From contig CAXTVQ010000136.1 in the NCBI GenBank assembly GCA_964247705.1, positions 1-6,550 on the forward strand: a stretch of DNA of 6,550 nt, written 5' to 3'. The first letter of the stretch is position 1; each line of letters begins with the position of its first letter. Origin of the DNA: LMUY01 sp964247705 (GTDB taxonomy: Bacteria > Pseudomonadota > Alphaproteobacteria > Acetobacterales > Acetobacteraceae). Both the position numbers and the translations under genes were made by a program. The notes below the pieces were generated by a model, which was not told the origin of the DNA, did not search any database, and saw nothing but the letters and a program-made list of their open reading frames with translations. Positions 1-6,107 of the stretch are shown here, piece after piece.

Positions 1-131
1 TGGCAGCCGCGTTCTCCAACGTGCTGCCGTTCTTCAAGGAGGCCGTGATCCCAGTGGCGCGGAAACTGTGGTTGCCGATCTTTGTGATAATGGCTGCGGC
101 CTTCACTGGTTCGGACATGACGACCCGGTGA
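1..131 (+). CDS. 3' end of an unrecognised gene (C-terminal 42 residues)
   Basis: An open frame enters from the left edge (first full codon at base 3) and ends with TGA at 129-131. The 42 visible residues run from AAAFSNVLPFF to GSDMTTR. Third codon positions are mostly G or C, as in the operon genes, so this is probably real coding sequence. A hydrophobic stretch around LWLPIFVIMAAAF, preceded by basic residues (VARK), could be a C-terminal membrane segment. I do not recognise the family and nothing supports a function. The AT-rich gap that follows, and the absence of a shared transcript signal, suggest it is separate from the downstream transport operon. I saw no clear intrinsic terminator after it. 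Confidence 0.5.
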   Translation, partial: AAAFSNVLPFFKEAVIPVARKLWLPIFVIMAAAFTGSDMTTR

Positions 132-203
132 AACAATTAGAAGCTCGGTTTTTCTTATCTGTTAACACACAAGCATGTTGAAATGACTGTAAACTGACAG
201 ATT

Positions 204-213
204 GTTAGACTAG
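204..213 (+). repeat. Left copy of a 10-bp inverted repeat flanking the operon
   Basis: GTTAGACTAG here is the exact reverse complement of CTAGTCTAAC at 6089-6098. The match does not extend beyond 10 bp. It is AT-richer than the surrounding DNA. A 10-bp pair is expected by chance in a window of this size, so any meaning rests only on the flanking position. Confidence 0.25.
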
Positions 214-322
214 CTCGCCTCCTGCTCAAAGGCGGTGTGGATGGTGGCGGCCTCATCCTCGAACACGCAGAACGTCGCTACATTCTTTGCCCAACGGCGA
301 CCTGCCGCGCTAGCAGGTCGTC
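210..322 (-). pseudogene. Remnant of a small hypothetical protein gene
   Basis: On the minus strand, a frame ending with TAG at 210-212 reads WAKNVATFCVFEDEAATI followed by HTAFEQEAS and stop. It has no ATG/TTG start ahead of this segment and is bounded upstream by an in-frame TGA close to base 323. The segment NVATFCVFEDEAATIHTAFE looks like the N-terminal part of small alphaproteobacterial hypothetical proteins with a pattern such as 'F-V-F-E-D-E-A-x-x-I-x-x-A-F-E'. This is from memory and unverified. In that pattern the protein would continue for several dozen residues after AFE, whereas here it stops. I read it as a truncated, start-less remnant with no expected function. It could also be chance coding. 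Confidence 0.3.
298..320. repeat. Perfect 8-bp inverted repeat with 7-nt loop
   Basis: CGACCTGC (298-305) and GCAGGTCG (313-320) are exact reverse complements around the loop CGCGCTA. There is no following T-run, so it is not a standard intrinsic terminator. It lies inside the decayed fragment about 150 bases upstream of the operon start. It could be a repressor-type operator or a chance hairpin; the sequence does not decide. Confidence 0.4.
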
Positions 323-390
323 ATGTCGGACAGCTTGCCACCCTTGGATCAGGCCCGCCAACCTGACAGCGCCCCTAACCGGCATAAGCG

Positions 391-419
391 TTGACGCGGC
401 CCCCCGGGGCTGCTGACAT
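391..419 (+). promoter_or_regulatory. Candidate sigma70-type promoter for the operon
   Basis: TTGACG at 391-396 matches the -35 consensus in 5 of 6 positions. After a 17-nt spacer comes TGACAT at 414-419, which matches the -10 consensus in only 3 of 6. Transcription would start near 426, leaving a leader of about 45 nt before the first gene. The spacer holds the palindrome CCCCGGGG (402-409), where a bound regulator could act. The weak -10 keeps confidence low. Confidence 0.35.
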
Positions 420-452
420 CGCGGGCAACAATAGCGGCGCAAAGGCCGCGAG

Positions 453-462
453 CCCCCGGGGG
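453..462. promoter_or_regulatory. CCCCCGGGGG palindrome overlapping the ribosome-binding site
   Basis: A 10-bp self-complementary C/G block whose 3' half supplies the GGGGGA Shine-Dalgarno-like sequence (458-463), 8 nt ahead of the TTG at 472. A related palindrome, CCCCGGGG, sits at 402-409. The upstream C-run could pair with the G-run and mask the ribosome-binding site. That would be a plausible but untested way to limit translation of the binding protein. Confidence 0.35.
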
Positions 463-471
463 AATAACGGC

Positions 472-1644
472 TTGAACATCAATCGCCGGAATATCATGAT
501 CAGCGCGGCCGCCGCTGGCTTGGCGCGCCCCGCGCTCGCCCAATCGACCGAGCCGATCAAGATCGGCTGGCTCGCCTCGCTCACTGGCGCGCTGAGTGCG
601 CCGGCCATCGGTTTCGACCGCGGTGTCCAGTTTGCCACAAGCGAGATCAACGCCGTCGGCGGCGTGAATGGCCGCAAGATAGAGATCGTCACGCGCGACA
701 CGCAGGGAGATCCAACCAAGGCGGTCAACGGCGTGCAGGACCTAATCGGCCGGGCGAAGGTCAACGCCGTCTGGGGGCCAACCAATTCCGGCGAATCGCT
801 CGCCGTCACCCCGATCATGGCGCGGGCCAAGATGCCCAATGTCCACCCCTGCGTAATCGACAGCCTGATGGACCCGGCGAAGTATCCCAATGCCTTCCGG
901 GTCGCACCGTCGAACACGCAATGGGATGACGCGGTGCGCAATTATGCGCTCAAGACGATGAAGCTGCAGAAGGTGGCGGTGTTCGGCGACACCACCGGGT
1001 ATGGCACGACGGCCGCCCAGGCTTCGGCGGCCGGTTTCAAGAAGGATGGCGCGGACGTCACCTACACCTCGCAGATCGACGCCAATCAGCCGGACGTAAT
1101 GCCCGATATGCTGCGTGCCAAGCAGTCCGGGGCGCAGGCGATCGTGGTGTGGACGGTGGCCGTCGGGCTGCTGTCCCGGCTGATGAACGCGCGGGCGAAC
1201 ATGGGCTGGGACGTGCCGATCCTCGGGCATCCGTCGTTGGGCTCGGGCGACATCCGCGGCTTGCTGGATAAGCCGTCAAACTGGGACCACGTATATATGG
1301 TGGGCTACCGCTCCTGCTCCTTCGACGCTGACGGGAAGCTGCCAGACCGGTCCGCCAAGTTCGTCGCGAGCCTCCAGGGCAAGGTCGATTTGAGGGATAC
1401 GCTGCTTTGGTGGGTGGCGTGCGGGTATGACGCGATCAACCTGGTCGCGACGGCGGTAAAAGCGACGGGGCAGGACACGTCCGCCGCAATCATCGGCGAC
1501 TGGAACAAGACCAAGAACTATCCCGGTGTGTTCGGCGACTACACCTTCACGCCGGAGGACCATAACGGCTACCCGCAGGATGACGTGGTGATGAGCCAGG
1601 CCAACTCGCAGAAGGACGGCGCGTTCAAACTGGCGCCGGGCTGA
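472..1644 (+). CDS. Periplasmic substrate-binding protein of a HAAT-family ABC importer (LivJ/LivK-like)
   Basis: A 390-residue type-I periplasmic binding protein (Peripla_BP_6-like) that should capture the transported substrate and deliver it to the membrane permeases. I choose the TTG at 472 because it follows GGGGGA at 8-nt spacing and gives a clean signal peptide: N-terminal NRRNIMI, a hydrophobic AAAAGLA stretch and an ALA-Q cleavage site after residue 23. The twin arginines (R5-R6) make a Tat-like signal possible. An upstream in-frame TTG at 391 would add 27 residues of non-signal sequence and overlaps the candidate -35. The mature protein opens with the family pattern KIGWLASLTGAL, followed by a segment around GGVNGRKIEIV. 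Members bind amino acids but also other small carboxylates and amides, so the substrate is not fixed by homology. The gene ends 4 nt before the permease gene. Confidence 0.9.
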   Translation: MNINRRNIMISAAAAGLARPALAQSTEPIKIGWLASLTGALSAPAIGFDRGVQFATSEINAVGGVNGRKIEIVTRDTQGDPTKAVNGVQDLIGRAKVNAVWGPTNSGESLAVTPIMARAKMPNVHPCVIDSLMDPAKYPNAFRVAPSNTQWDDAVRNYALKTMKLQKVAVFGDTTGYGTTAAQASAAGFKKDGADVTYTSQIDANQPDVMPDMLRAKQSGAQAIVVWTVAVGLLSRLMNARANMGWDVPILGHPSLGSGDIRGLLDKPSNWDHVYMVGYRSCSFDADGKLPDRSAKFVASLQGKVDLRDTLLWWVACGYDAINLVATAVKATGQDTSAAIIGDWNKTKNYPGVFGDYTFTPEDHNGYPQDDVVMSQANSQKDGAFKLAPG

Positions 1645-1648
1645 GTCG

Positions 1649-2506
1649 ATGCTCGAATCCATCCTCGTCACGGGGGTGGCGCTTGGTTCGGTGTATGCAC
1701 TGATCGGCATCACGTACAACGTCATGTTCTCCGCCTCCCGCGTGATGAGCTTCACCGCCGGGATAATGGGCATGCTGGGCGGGGTGCTGGGCTCGGCGAT
1801 CATCGGCGGGCTGGGCGTGCCGTGGCCTTTGGGTCTGTTGGCAACCCTGGCCGGGTGCGCACTGCTGGGCGTGGTGACCGAGGTGATCGCGGTCAAACCG
1901 GTGTTGGCGGCGCTCGACAAGCATCTTTACGTCCTCTCCACGCTGGCGGTGGCGCTGATGGTGCAACAGGCAACCGCGATCTGGTGGGGCACCGAGCCGC
2001 GCCCCTTCCCGCGCATCGCCGGGTTCAGCCTGGGCGGGATAGAGGAGCGGTTCTGGCTGCCTCCTCTCGCTTGTATCGTTGCCGTGCTGGCGCTCGAGTG
2101 GATGTATCGCCGCACCCTGCTGGGCCGCGCATTCCTGGCCATTGCCGAGGACGGGTTCGCGGCGCGGGCGCTGGGCTTGCCGGAGCGGCGGTTGCGCCTG
2201 CTGTCCTACGCGCTGGCCGGAGTGATCGCCGGGCTGGCCGGGTTCGCCGGCGGCGGCTTGCTGCTGGCCTTCTTCGGCAACGGCTCGATGCTAAACTTCT
2301 ATGGCTTCGTGCCGGTGGCCCTGGGTGGGCTTGGCAACAATCGCGGCGCCCTCTTGGGCGGTTTGCTGCTGGGATTGTTTCAGCAAGCAGCCAATTTCTC
2401 CGTGGGCGGCGTGTTCGCCTCGGTGGCCGTGTTCGCGGCGTTCATCGCCGTGCTGCTGCTGGCGCCGCAGGGATTGTTCGGCAGCCCGGCTACGCGCCGT
2501 GTCTGA
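1649..2506 (+). CDS. livH: LivH-type inner-membrane permease
   Basis: A 285-residue, very hydrophobic protein of the BPD_transp_2 permease family; the length fits LivH. It forms half of the membrane channel, paired with the LivM half of the next protein. Family features include the N-terminal GVALGSVYALIGITYNVMF, the V(M)SFTAGIMGMLGG segment, the cytoplasmic loop RRTLLGRAFLAIAEDGFAA followed by ALGLPERRLR (the likely ATPase contact region), and the C-terminal PVALGGLGNNRGALLGG and LLLAPQGLFG. About eight membrane segments can be seen. The ATG at 1649 lies 4 nt after the binding-protein stop. No strong ribosome-binding site is visible, so translational coupling is likely. The substrate may not be leucine despite the symbol. 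Confidence 0.93.
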   Translation: MLESILVTGVALGSVYALIGITYNVMFSASRVMSFTAGIMGMLGGVLGSAIIGGLGVPWPLGLLATLAGCALLGVVTEVIAVKPVLAALDKHLYVLSTLAVALMVQQATAIWWGTEPRPFPRIAGFSLGGIEERFWLPPLACIVAVLALEWMYRRTLLGRAFLAIAEDGFAARALGLPERRLRLLSYALAGVIAGLAGFAGGGLLLAFFGNGSMLNFYGFVPVALGGLGNNRGALLGGLLLGLFQQAANFSVGGVFASVAVFAAFIAVLLLAPQGLFGSPATRRV

Positions 2507-4277
2507 CGTCGCTCGCGCGCCGATGCGCGTCGCGATGCCGCGGATCGCCGTCGCGGTACCGTATCTCTTGGTGCTGGCGGCGGTGGTGCTGATCCCGTTC
2601 GTGGCCGGCGATTACTGGACCAGCATTGCCACCCGGGCCGCGGTGTACTGGGTCCTGGTCGCCGGCCTGAACCTCGTGGTGGGGTTCGCCGGGCAGCTCG
2701 CCATTGGCTGGGTCGCACTGCTGACCGTCGGCGCCTACGCGGCGGCCGCCTGCGCAGAGAAGCTGGGCGTGCCGGCTTTCGCCACGCTGATTGCGGCGGG
2801 GGCAATCGGCGCGGCGGGTGGCGTCGTCGTCGGCCTGCCGGCGCTTCGGCTGCGCACCTTTTACTTCGCTATGAGCACGCTGGGCTTCGCCACCATCGTG
2901 ACGCAAGTGGCGCTGGCTTGGACTGATGTAACGGGCGGGGGCGTGGGCCTACCCGGACCCAGCTTCCCCGCACCCTTCGACAACACGAATGGCTTCTACG
3001 CGCTCTGCATGGCGATCGCCGCCATCGTCACCCTGCTCTCGGCCAATGCCGGGTTCAGCCGCTTCGGCCGGTCTCTGGTGGCATTGCGCGATGCCGAGGT
3101 GGCGGCCGAGGCTTGCGGCGTGTCCAAGCGCGGGCTGCTGCTGACCATCTTCCTATTCAGCGGTGCCACGGCCGGGGTGGCGGGAGCGCTGTTCGCATCG
3201 CTGCAATCCTACATCACGCCGGACGCCTTCACCTTCGACCTCTCGGTGCTGTTCTTCACCGCCATCCTGATCGGCGGGCGCGGTGCGATACTGGGGCCGA
3301 TGCTGGCGACCGCGCTGCTGACCGTGCTGCCGGAGTTCGCGGCGCCGCTGGTGGCCTGGTCCACCTTCCTCTACGCGGCCCTGCTGCTGATCATCGTGCT
3401 GTTGGCGCCGGGCGGCATCGCGCAATTGCTGGATCGCGCCGGGCGCCGCCCGTTGCACATCGACCGCGCCGTGGTTCCGCGCACGGCACTGCTCTCGCAG
3501 TTGCTACAGGGTCACCGGCGCGCTTCCGAGCTGACGCTGAGTGGGGTGGAGCTGTCCTTCGGCGCCGTGCGCGCCATCGACGGGCTGGATCTGACGCTGC
3601 GCGCAGGGGAGGTGCACGGCCTGATTGGCCCCAACGGCAGCGGCAAGACCACCACGCTCAACGCCATCAGCGGCTTCGTCCGGCCGCAGGCGGGAGTGGT
3701 GCGGGTGGGCGAGGACACGCTCGGCCTCGGCGCAACCGCCGCGCGCGCGGCGGCCGGCATCGCGCGCACCTTCCAGACCCCGCGCATGGCGGGCGAGGCG
3801 AGCGTGCTGGACAACGTGATGCTTGGCAGCACGCCGCAGGGACGCGCCAGCTTTGTCGAAGCGATGCTCCGGCTGCCGCGATCGCTCCGAGAAGAGCGGG
3901 CGATGCGGGCGCGGGCCGAGTTGGCGCTGCGCACCGTCGGGCTGGAGCGCCTGGCCGCCATCCGTGCCGACCGCCTGCAGCACAGCGAGCTACGCTTCGT
4001 GGAGATCGCCCGCGCGCTCGCCGCCAACCCGGCCTTCATCCTGTTGGACGAACCCGCCGCTGGCCTCTCACCGGACGAGATCACCCGCCTCGGCGAGCTG
4101 GTGCGTGGCATCGCCGACACGGGCGCCGGAGTACTTTTGGTGGAGCACCATGCCGATCTGATCTTCGCCGTCTGCGACCGGGTCACCGTGCTCAATCTCG
4201 GCCGCATCCTGGCCGCGGGCACGCCGACGGAGATCCGGTCCCATCGCGAGGTGGTGGAGGCCTATCTTGGCGCCTGA
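2499..4277 (+). CDS. LivM permease-LivG ATPase fusion protein
   Basis: A single frame of 592 codons joins a LivM-type permease (about residues 10-320) to a LivG-type ATPase (about 341-592), with a basic linker between them. The permease part has LNLVVGFAGQLAIG, LRLRTFYFAMSTLGFA, the loop ALRDAEVAAEACGVS and FFTAILIGGRGAILGP. The ATPase part has Walker A GPNGSGKTT (377-385), Q-loop Gln426 (TFQTP), Walker B FILLDEP (513-519) and H-loop His550. Its signature is degenerate: LQHSELR (493-499) where LSxGQxR is typical. The GTG at 2499 overlaps the livH stop by 8 nt and suits coupled translation. The ATG at 2523 or 2535 are alternatives, and all three retain the first membrane segment. Such permease-ATPase fusions are known in this transporter family. 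No stop or internal break separates the domains. Confidence 0.9.
   Translation: MSDVARAPMRVAMPRIAVAVPYLLVLAAVVLIPFVAGDYWTSIATRAAVYWVLVAGLNLVVGFAGQLAIGWVALLTVGAYAAAACAEKLGVPAFATLIAAGAIGAAGGVVVGLPALRLRTFYFAMSTLGFATIVTQVALAWTDVTGGGVGLPGPSFPAPFDNTNGFYALCMAIAAIVTLLSANAGFSRFGRSLVALRDAEVAAEACGVSKRGLLLTIFLFSGATAGVAGALFASLQSYITPDAFTFDLSVLFFTAILIGGRGAILGPMLATALLTVLPEFAAPLVAWSTFLYAALLLIIVLLAPGGIAQLLDRAGRRPLHIDRAVVPRTALLSQLLQGHRRASELTLSGVELSFGAVRAIDGLDLTLRAGEVHGLIGPNGSGKTTTLNAISGFVRPQAGVVRVGEDTLGLGATAARAAAGIARTFQTPRMAGEASVLDNVMLGSTPQGRASFVEAMLRLPRSLREERAMRARAELALRTVGLERLAAIRADRLQHSELRFVEIARALAANPAFILLDEPAAGLSPDEITRLGELVRGIADTGAGVLLVEHHADLIFAVCDRVTVLNLGRILAAGTPTEIRSHREVVEAYLGA
4256..4260 (+). promoter_or_regulatory. 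GGAGG ribosome-binding site fixing the TTG start of livF
   Basis: GGAGG lies inside the last codons of the upstream fusion gene, 6 nt ahead of TTG at 4267. It supports the TTG over the in-frame GTG at 4291, which lacks a comparable site at good spacing. Confidence 0.6.
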
Positions 4278-4983
4278 GCCCCTTCTGGCGGTGGAGAAGC
4301 TGCACGCCGGGTATGGTAAGGTGGCGGTGCTGCGCGGCGTGGATGTGACGGTTGCCGCCGGTGAGATCGTGGCCCTGCTGGGACCGAACGGGGCGGGGAA
4401 GACGACGCTGCTGCGCGCGATCTCGGGGTTGCTGCCGGCGGCCGGCACGCGGCGTTTCGACGGCCGGCCGCTCGGTGGCGATCCACGGGCGGCGATGCGC
4501 GCCGGGCTGGTGCATGTCATCGAAGGCCACCGTGTCTTCACCGGGTTGTCCGTCACCGACAACCTCCTCCTCGCCGGCTATGACGTGCCGAAGGCCGACC
4601 GGATGCGTCGGATGGACGAGGCGTTGGCTTTCTTCCCGGAGATCGCCGCGAAACGGACGGAGCGGGGCGGCGCGCTGTCCGGCGGGCAGCAGCAGATGCT
4701 GGCGGTGGCGCAAGGCCTGGTGCAGCAGCCGCGCCTGATGATGCTGGACGAACCCTCCGCCGGCCTGTCGCCGGTGCTGGTGGACCGGGTGTTGGCGGTG
4801 CTGGGCCAGCTCCGGACCCGCGGGGTCGCCGTGCTGCTGGTCGAGCAGGCGGTCGACAAGGCCGTGGCGCTGGCGGACCGGGTCTATGCGCTGGCGCGGG
4901 GGCAAATGGTGTTCGAGGACGCAGGAACCTCGCCCGATCTGCATGCCCGCCTGGCCCATGCGTATATGGGAGTGGCGGCATGA
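4267..4983 (+). CDS. livF: LivF-type ABC transporter ATPase
   Basis: A 238-residue cytoplasmic ATPase, the second nucleotide-binding subunit of the importer. It carries Walker A GPNGAGKTT (39-47), an intact signature LSGGQQQ (137-143), Walker B LMMLDEP (157-163) and D-loop SAGLSP. As usual for LivF, the H-loop position reads VEQ (192-194) rather than VEH. The Q-loop region is VIEGHRVF, where VPEGRRIF is common. The start is TTG at 4267, supported by GGAGG 6 nt upstream; it overlaps the fusion-gene stop by 11 nt. It should form a heterodimer with the LivG domain, and it supplies a canonical signature opposite LivG's degenerate one. The stop overlaps the next start as ATGA, so the enolase-type gene is co-translated. 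Confidence 0.93.
   Translation: MAPEPLLAVEKLHAGYGKVAVLRGVDVTVAAGEIVALLGPNGAGKTTLLRAISGLLPAAGTRRFDGRPLGGDPRAAMRAGLVHVIEGHRVFTGLSVTDNLLLAGYDVPKADRMRRMDEALAFFPEIAAKRTERGGALSGGQQQMLAVAQGLVQQPRLMMLDEPSAGLSPVLVDRVLAVLGQLRTRGVAVLLVEQAVDKAVALADRVYALARGQMVFEDAGTSPDLHARLAHAYMGVAA
4968..4972 (+). promoter_or_regulatory. GGGAG ribosome-binding site of the enolase-superfamily gene
   Basis: GGGAG at the end of livF stands 7 nt before the ATG at 4980, the ATG that overlaps the livF stop. It supports that start and efficient coupled initiation. Confidence 0.55.
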
Positions 4984-6092
4984 CGCAGATCACCCGGGTC
5001 ACCACCCACCACGCCGCGATCCCGTATTCCTATGATGGGCCCCGCCATGAGCTGGGCGGCAAAGCGTGGACCACGCTGGACATGCTGCTGGTCCGGATCG
5101 AAACCGATGACGGCACGGTCGGTTGGGGCGAAGCGTTCGGCCATGGCTGCATCCCCGCCACGAAGGCGGCGCTCGAGACGCTGGTCGGACCCTGGCTGCT
5201 GGGCAAGGATGCCGCCTATATTGAAGGCATCGCAGACGGATTGGCCAAGGCGATGCACCTGTTCGGGCGCAACGGCCCGCTCTCCTACGCGATGGCCGGG
5301 GTGGATATCGCGCTCTGGGACATGGCGGGTAAGCGCGCCGGCCAGCCGCTGCACGCACTGCTCGGCGGTGCCCGGCGGCGCGAGCTGCCGGTCTACGCCA
5401 GCCTGCTCCGCTATGCCGACCCAGCCACCACCGCCCGCAGCGCCGCGGCGGCGGCCGCCGAGGGCTATATGGCGATCAAGCTGCACCAGGTCGACCCGCC
5501 GAGCGTCTTGGCCGCGCGCGAGGCAGTCGGGCCGGACCTCCTGCTTATGGATGACGTCAACTGCCCTTGGACCGAGGCCGAAGCGCTCGAGAACGCGCAT
5601 GCCATGGCGCCGGCCAAGCTGCACTGGCTGGAGGAGCCGGTTTGGCCGCCGGAGGATGTGCAGACGCTGGCCCGCGTCCGCCATGCTGCTGCCGTGCCGA
5701 TCGCGGCCGGGGAGAATATCGCGACCGTGCAGGGCTTCGCCGACCTGTTCGCCGCGGGCGCCGTGGATGTCGCGCAGCCGAGCGTGGCCAAGATCGGAAT
5801 CACCGAGTGCTGCCGGGTCGTCAGCCTCGCGGAGATGCACGGGGTCCGCGTCGTGCCGCACTGCGCCTATTTCGGTCCCGGCTATCTCGCCTCCCTGCAC
5901 TTGGCGGCCACGATGTCCGAAGCCCCGCTGGAACGGCTATGGGTGAAGCTTGAGGCGAGCTCCTTCGGCACCTGGCTCGATGCGACTGGCGGTATCGCCC
6001 ACGTTCCCGATGGTCCTGGCCTTGGCTGCGACCCAGACGATGCCGTGCTCGAGCGGTATCGCCGCGCGCCGGTCGGCGAAGTGCGCGCCTAG
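4980..6092 (+). CDS. Enolase-superfamily enzyme, mandelate racemase/muconate lactonizing type
   Basis: A 370-residue cytoplasmic enzyme with the N-terminal capping domain (about 1-125, with GWGEAFGHG and GVDIALWDMAGK) and a C-terminal barrel. Family chemistry is Mg-assisted removal of the proton next to a carboxylate, leading to racemisation, dehydration or cycloisomerisation. Likely metal ligands are Asp192 (MDDVN), Glu218 (WLEEP) and Glu245 (GEN). Likely acid/base residues are Lys167, followed at +2 by His169 (IKLH, where mandelate racemase has KxK), and His294 (VVPHCAYFGPG). The position of the Asp partner of the His is Ser268 (QPSVAKIG), and the usual GG after it is shortened to G. The C-terminal PDGPGLGCDPDD is typical. 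It is therefore an MR-type member with non-canonical residues, probably a dehydratase or epimerase of an acid sugar or hydroxy acid; the substrate is unknown. It overlaps livF by 4 nt, which implies its substrate is imported by this transporter. Confidence 0.9.
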   Translation: MTQITRVTTHHAAIPYSYDGPRHELGGKAWTTLDMLLVRIETDDGTVGWGEAFGHGCIPATKAALETLVGPWLLGKDAAYIEGIADGLAKAMHLFGRNGPLSYAMAGVDIALWDMAGKRAGQPLHALLGGARRRELPVYASLLRYADPATTARSAAAAAAEGYMAIKLHQVDPPSVLAAREAVGPDLLLMDDVNCPWTEAEALENAHAMAPAKLHWLEEPVWPPEDVQTLARVRHAAAVPIAAGENIATVQGFADLFAAGAVDVAQPSVAKIGITECCRVVSLAEMHGVRVVPHCAYFGPGYLASLHLAATMSEAPLERLWVKLEASSFGTWLDATGGIAHVPDGPGLGCDPDDAVLERYRRAPVGEVRA

Positions 6093-6098
6093 TCTAAC
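6089..6098 (-). repeat. Right copy of the 10-bp inverted repeat
   Basis: CTAGTCTAAC on the plus strand contains the stop codon of the enolase-type gene (TAG 6090-6092). It is the exact reverse complement of 204-213. See the left copy for caveats. Confidence 0.25.
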
Positions 6099-6107
6099 TA
6101 CCGGGAA

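Larger units (their letters stand above)
132..471. other. Intergenic region upstream of the transport operon
   Basis: About 340 bases without an intact gene. Bases 132-209 are markedly AT-rich compared with the rest of the window and contain the palindrome TGTTAACA (160-167). Bases 210-322 hold a decayed minus-strand coding fragment. A perfect inverted repeat lies at 298-320. The last 80 bases carry a candidate promoter and two C/G palindromes just upstream of the first operon gene. No tRNA, other RNA gene or insertion-sequence end was recognised. Confidence 0.7.

Noticed and set aside
160..167. TGTTAACA palindrome as an operator
   Set aside because: Only 8 bp in an AT-rich stretch, far from the operon start and with no repeated copy; too weak to call.
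178..206. TTGAAA-17 nt-ATTGTT as a promoter
   Set aside because: The -10 match is poor, and the region leads into a decayed minus-strand fragment about 270 bases from the first gene; the 391-419 candidate is better placed.
391..471. N-terminal extension of the binding protein from the upstream TTG at 391
   Set aside because: The extra 27 residues are not signal-like, no ribosome-binding site precedes 391, and the TTG at 472 has both a GGGGGA site and a proper signal peptide.
2301..2498. Long N-terminal extension of the LivM-LivG fusion overlapping livH
   Set aside because: This stretch is the out-of-frame shadow of livH: Cys/Trp/Arg-rich and unlike any permease N-terminus. The family-like sequence begins after the GTG at 2499.
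3113..4348. 411-residue plus-strand open frame
   Set aside because: Arg/Ala/Gly-rich composition typical of a GC-rich shadow frame, lying across the clearly identified LivM-LivG gene.
4884..5900. 338-residue minus-strand open frame opposite the enolase-type gene
   Set aside because: Antisense shadow of a well-matched enzyme gene with all family motifs on the plus strand; no recognisable motifs of its own.
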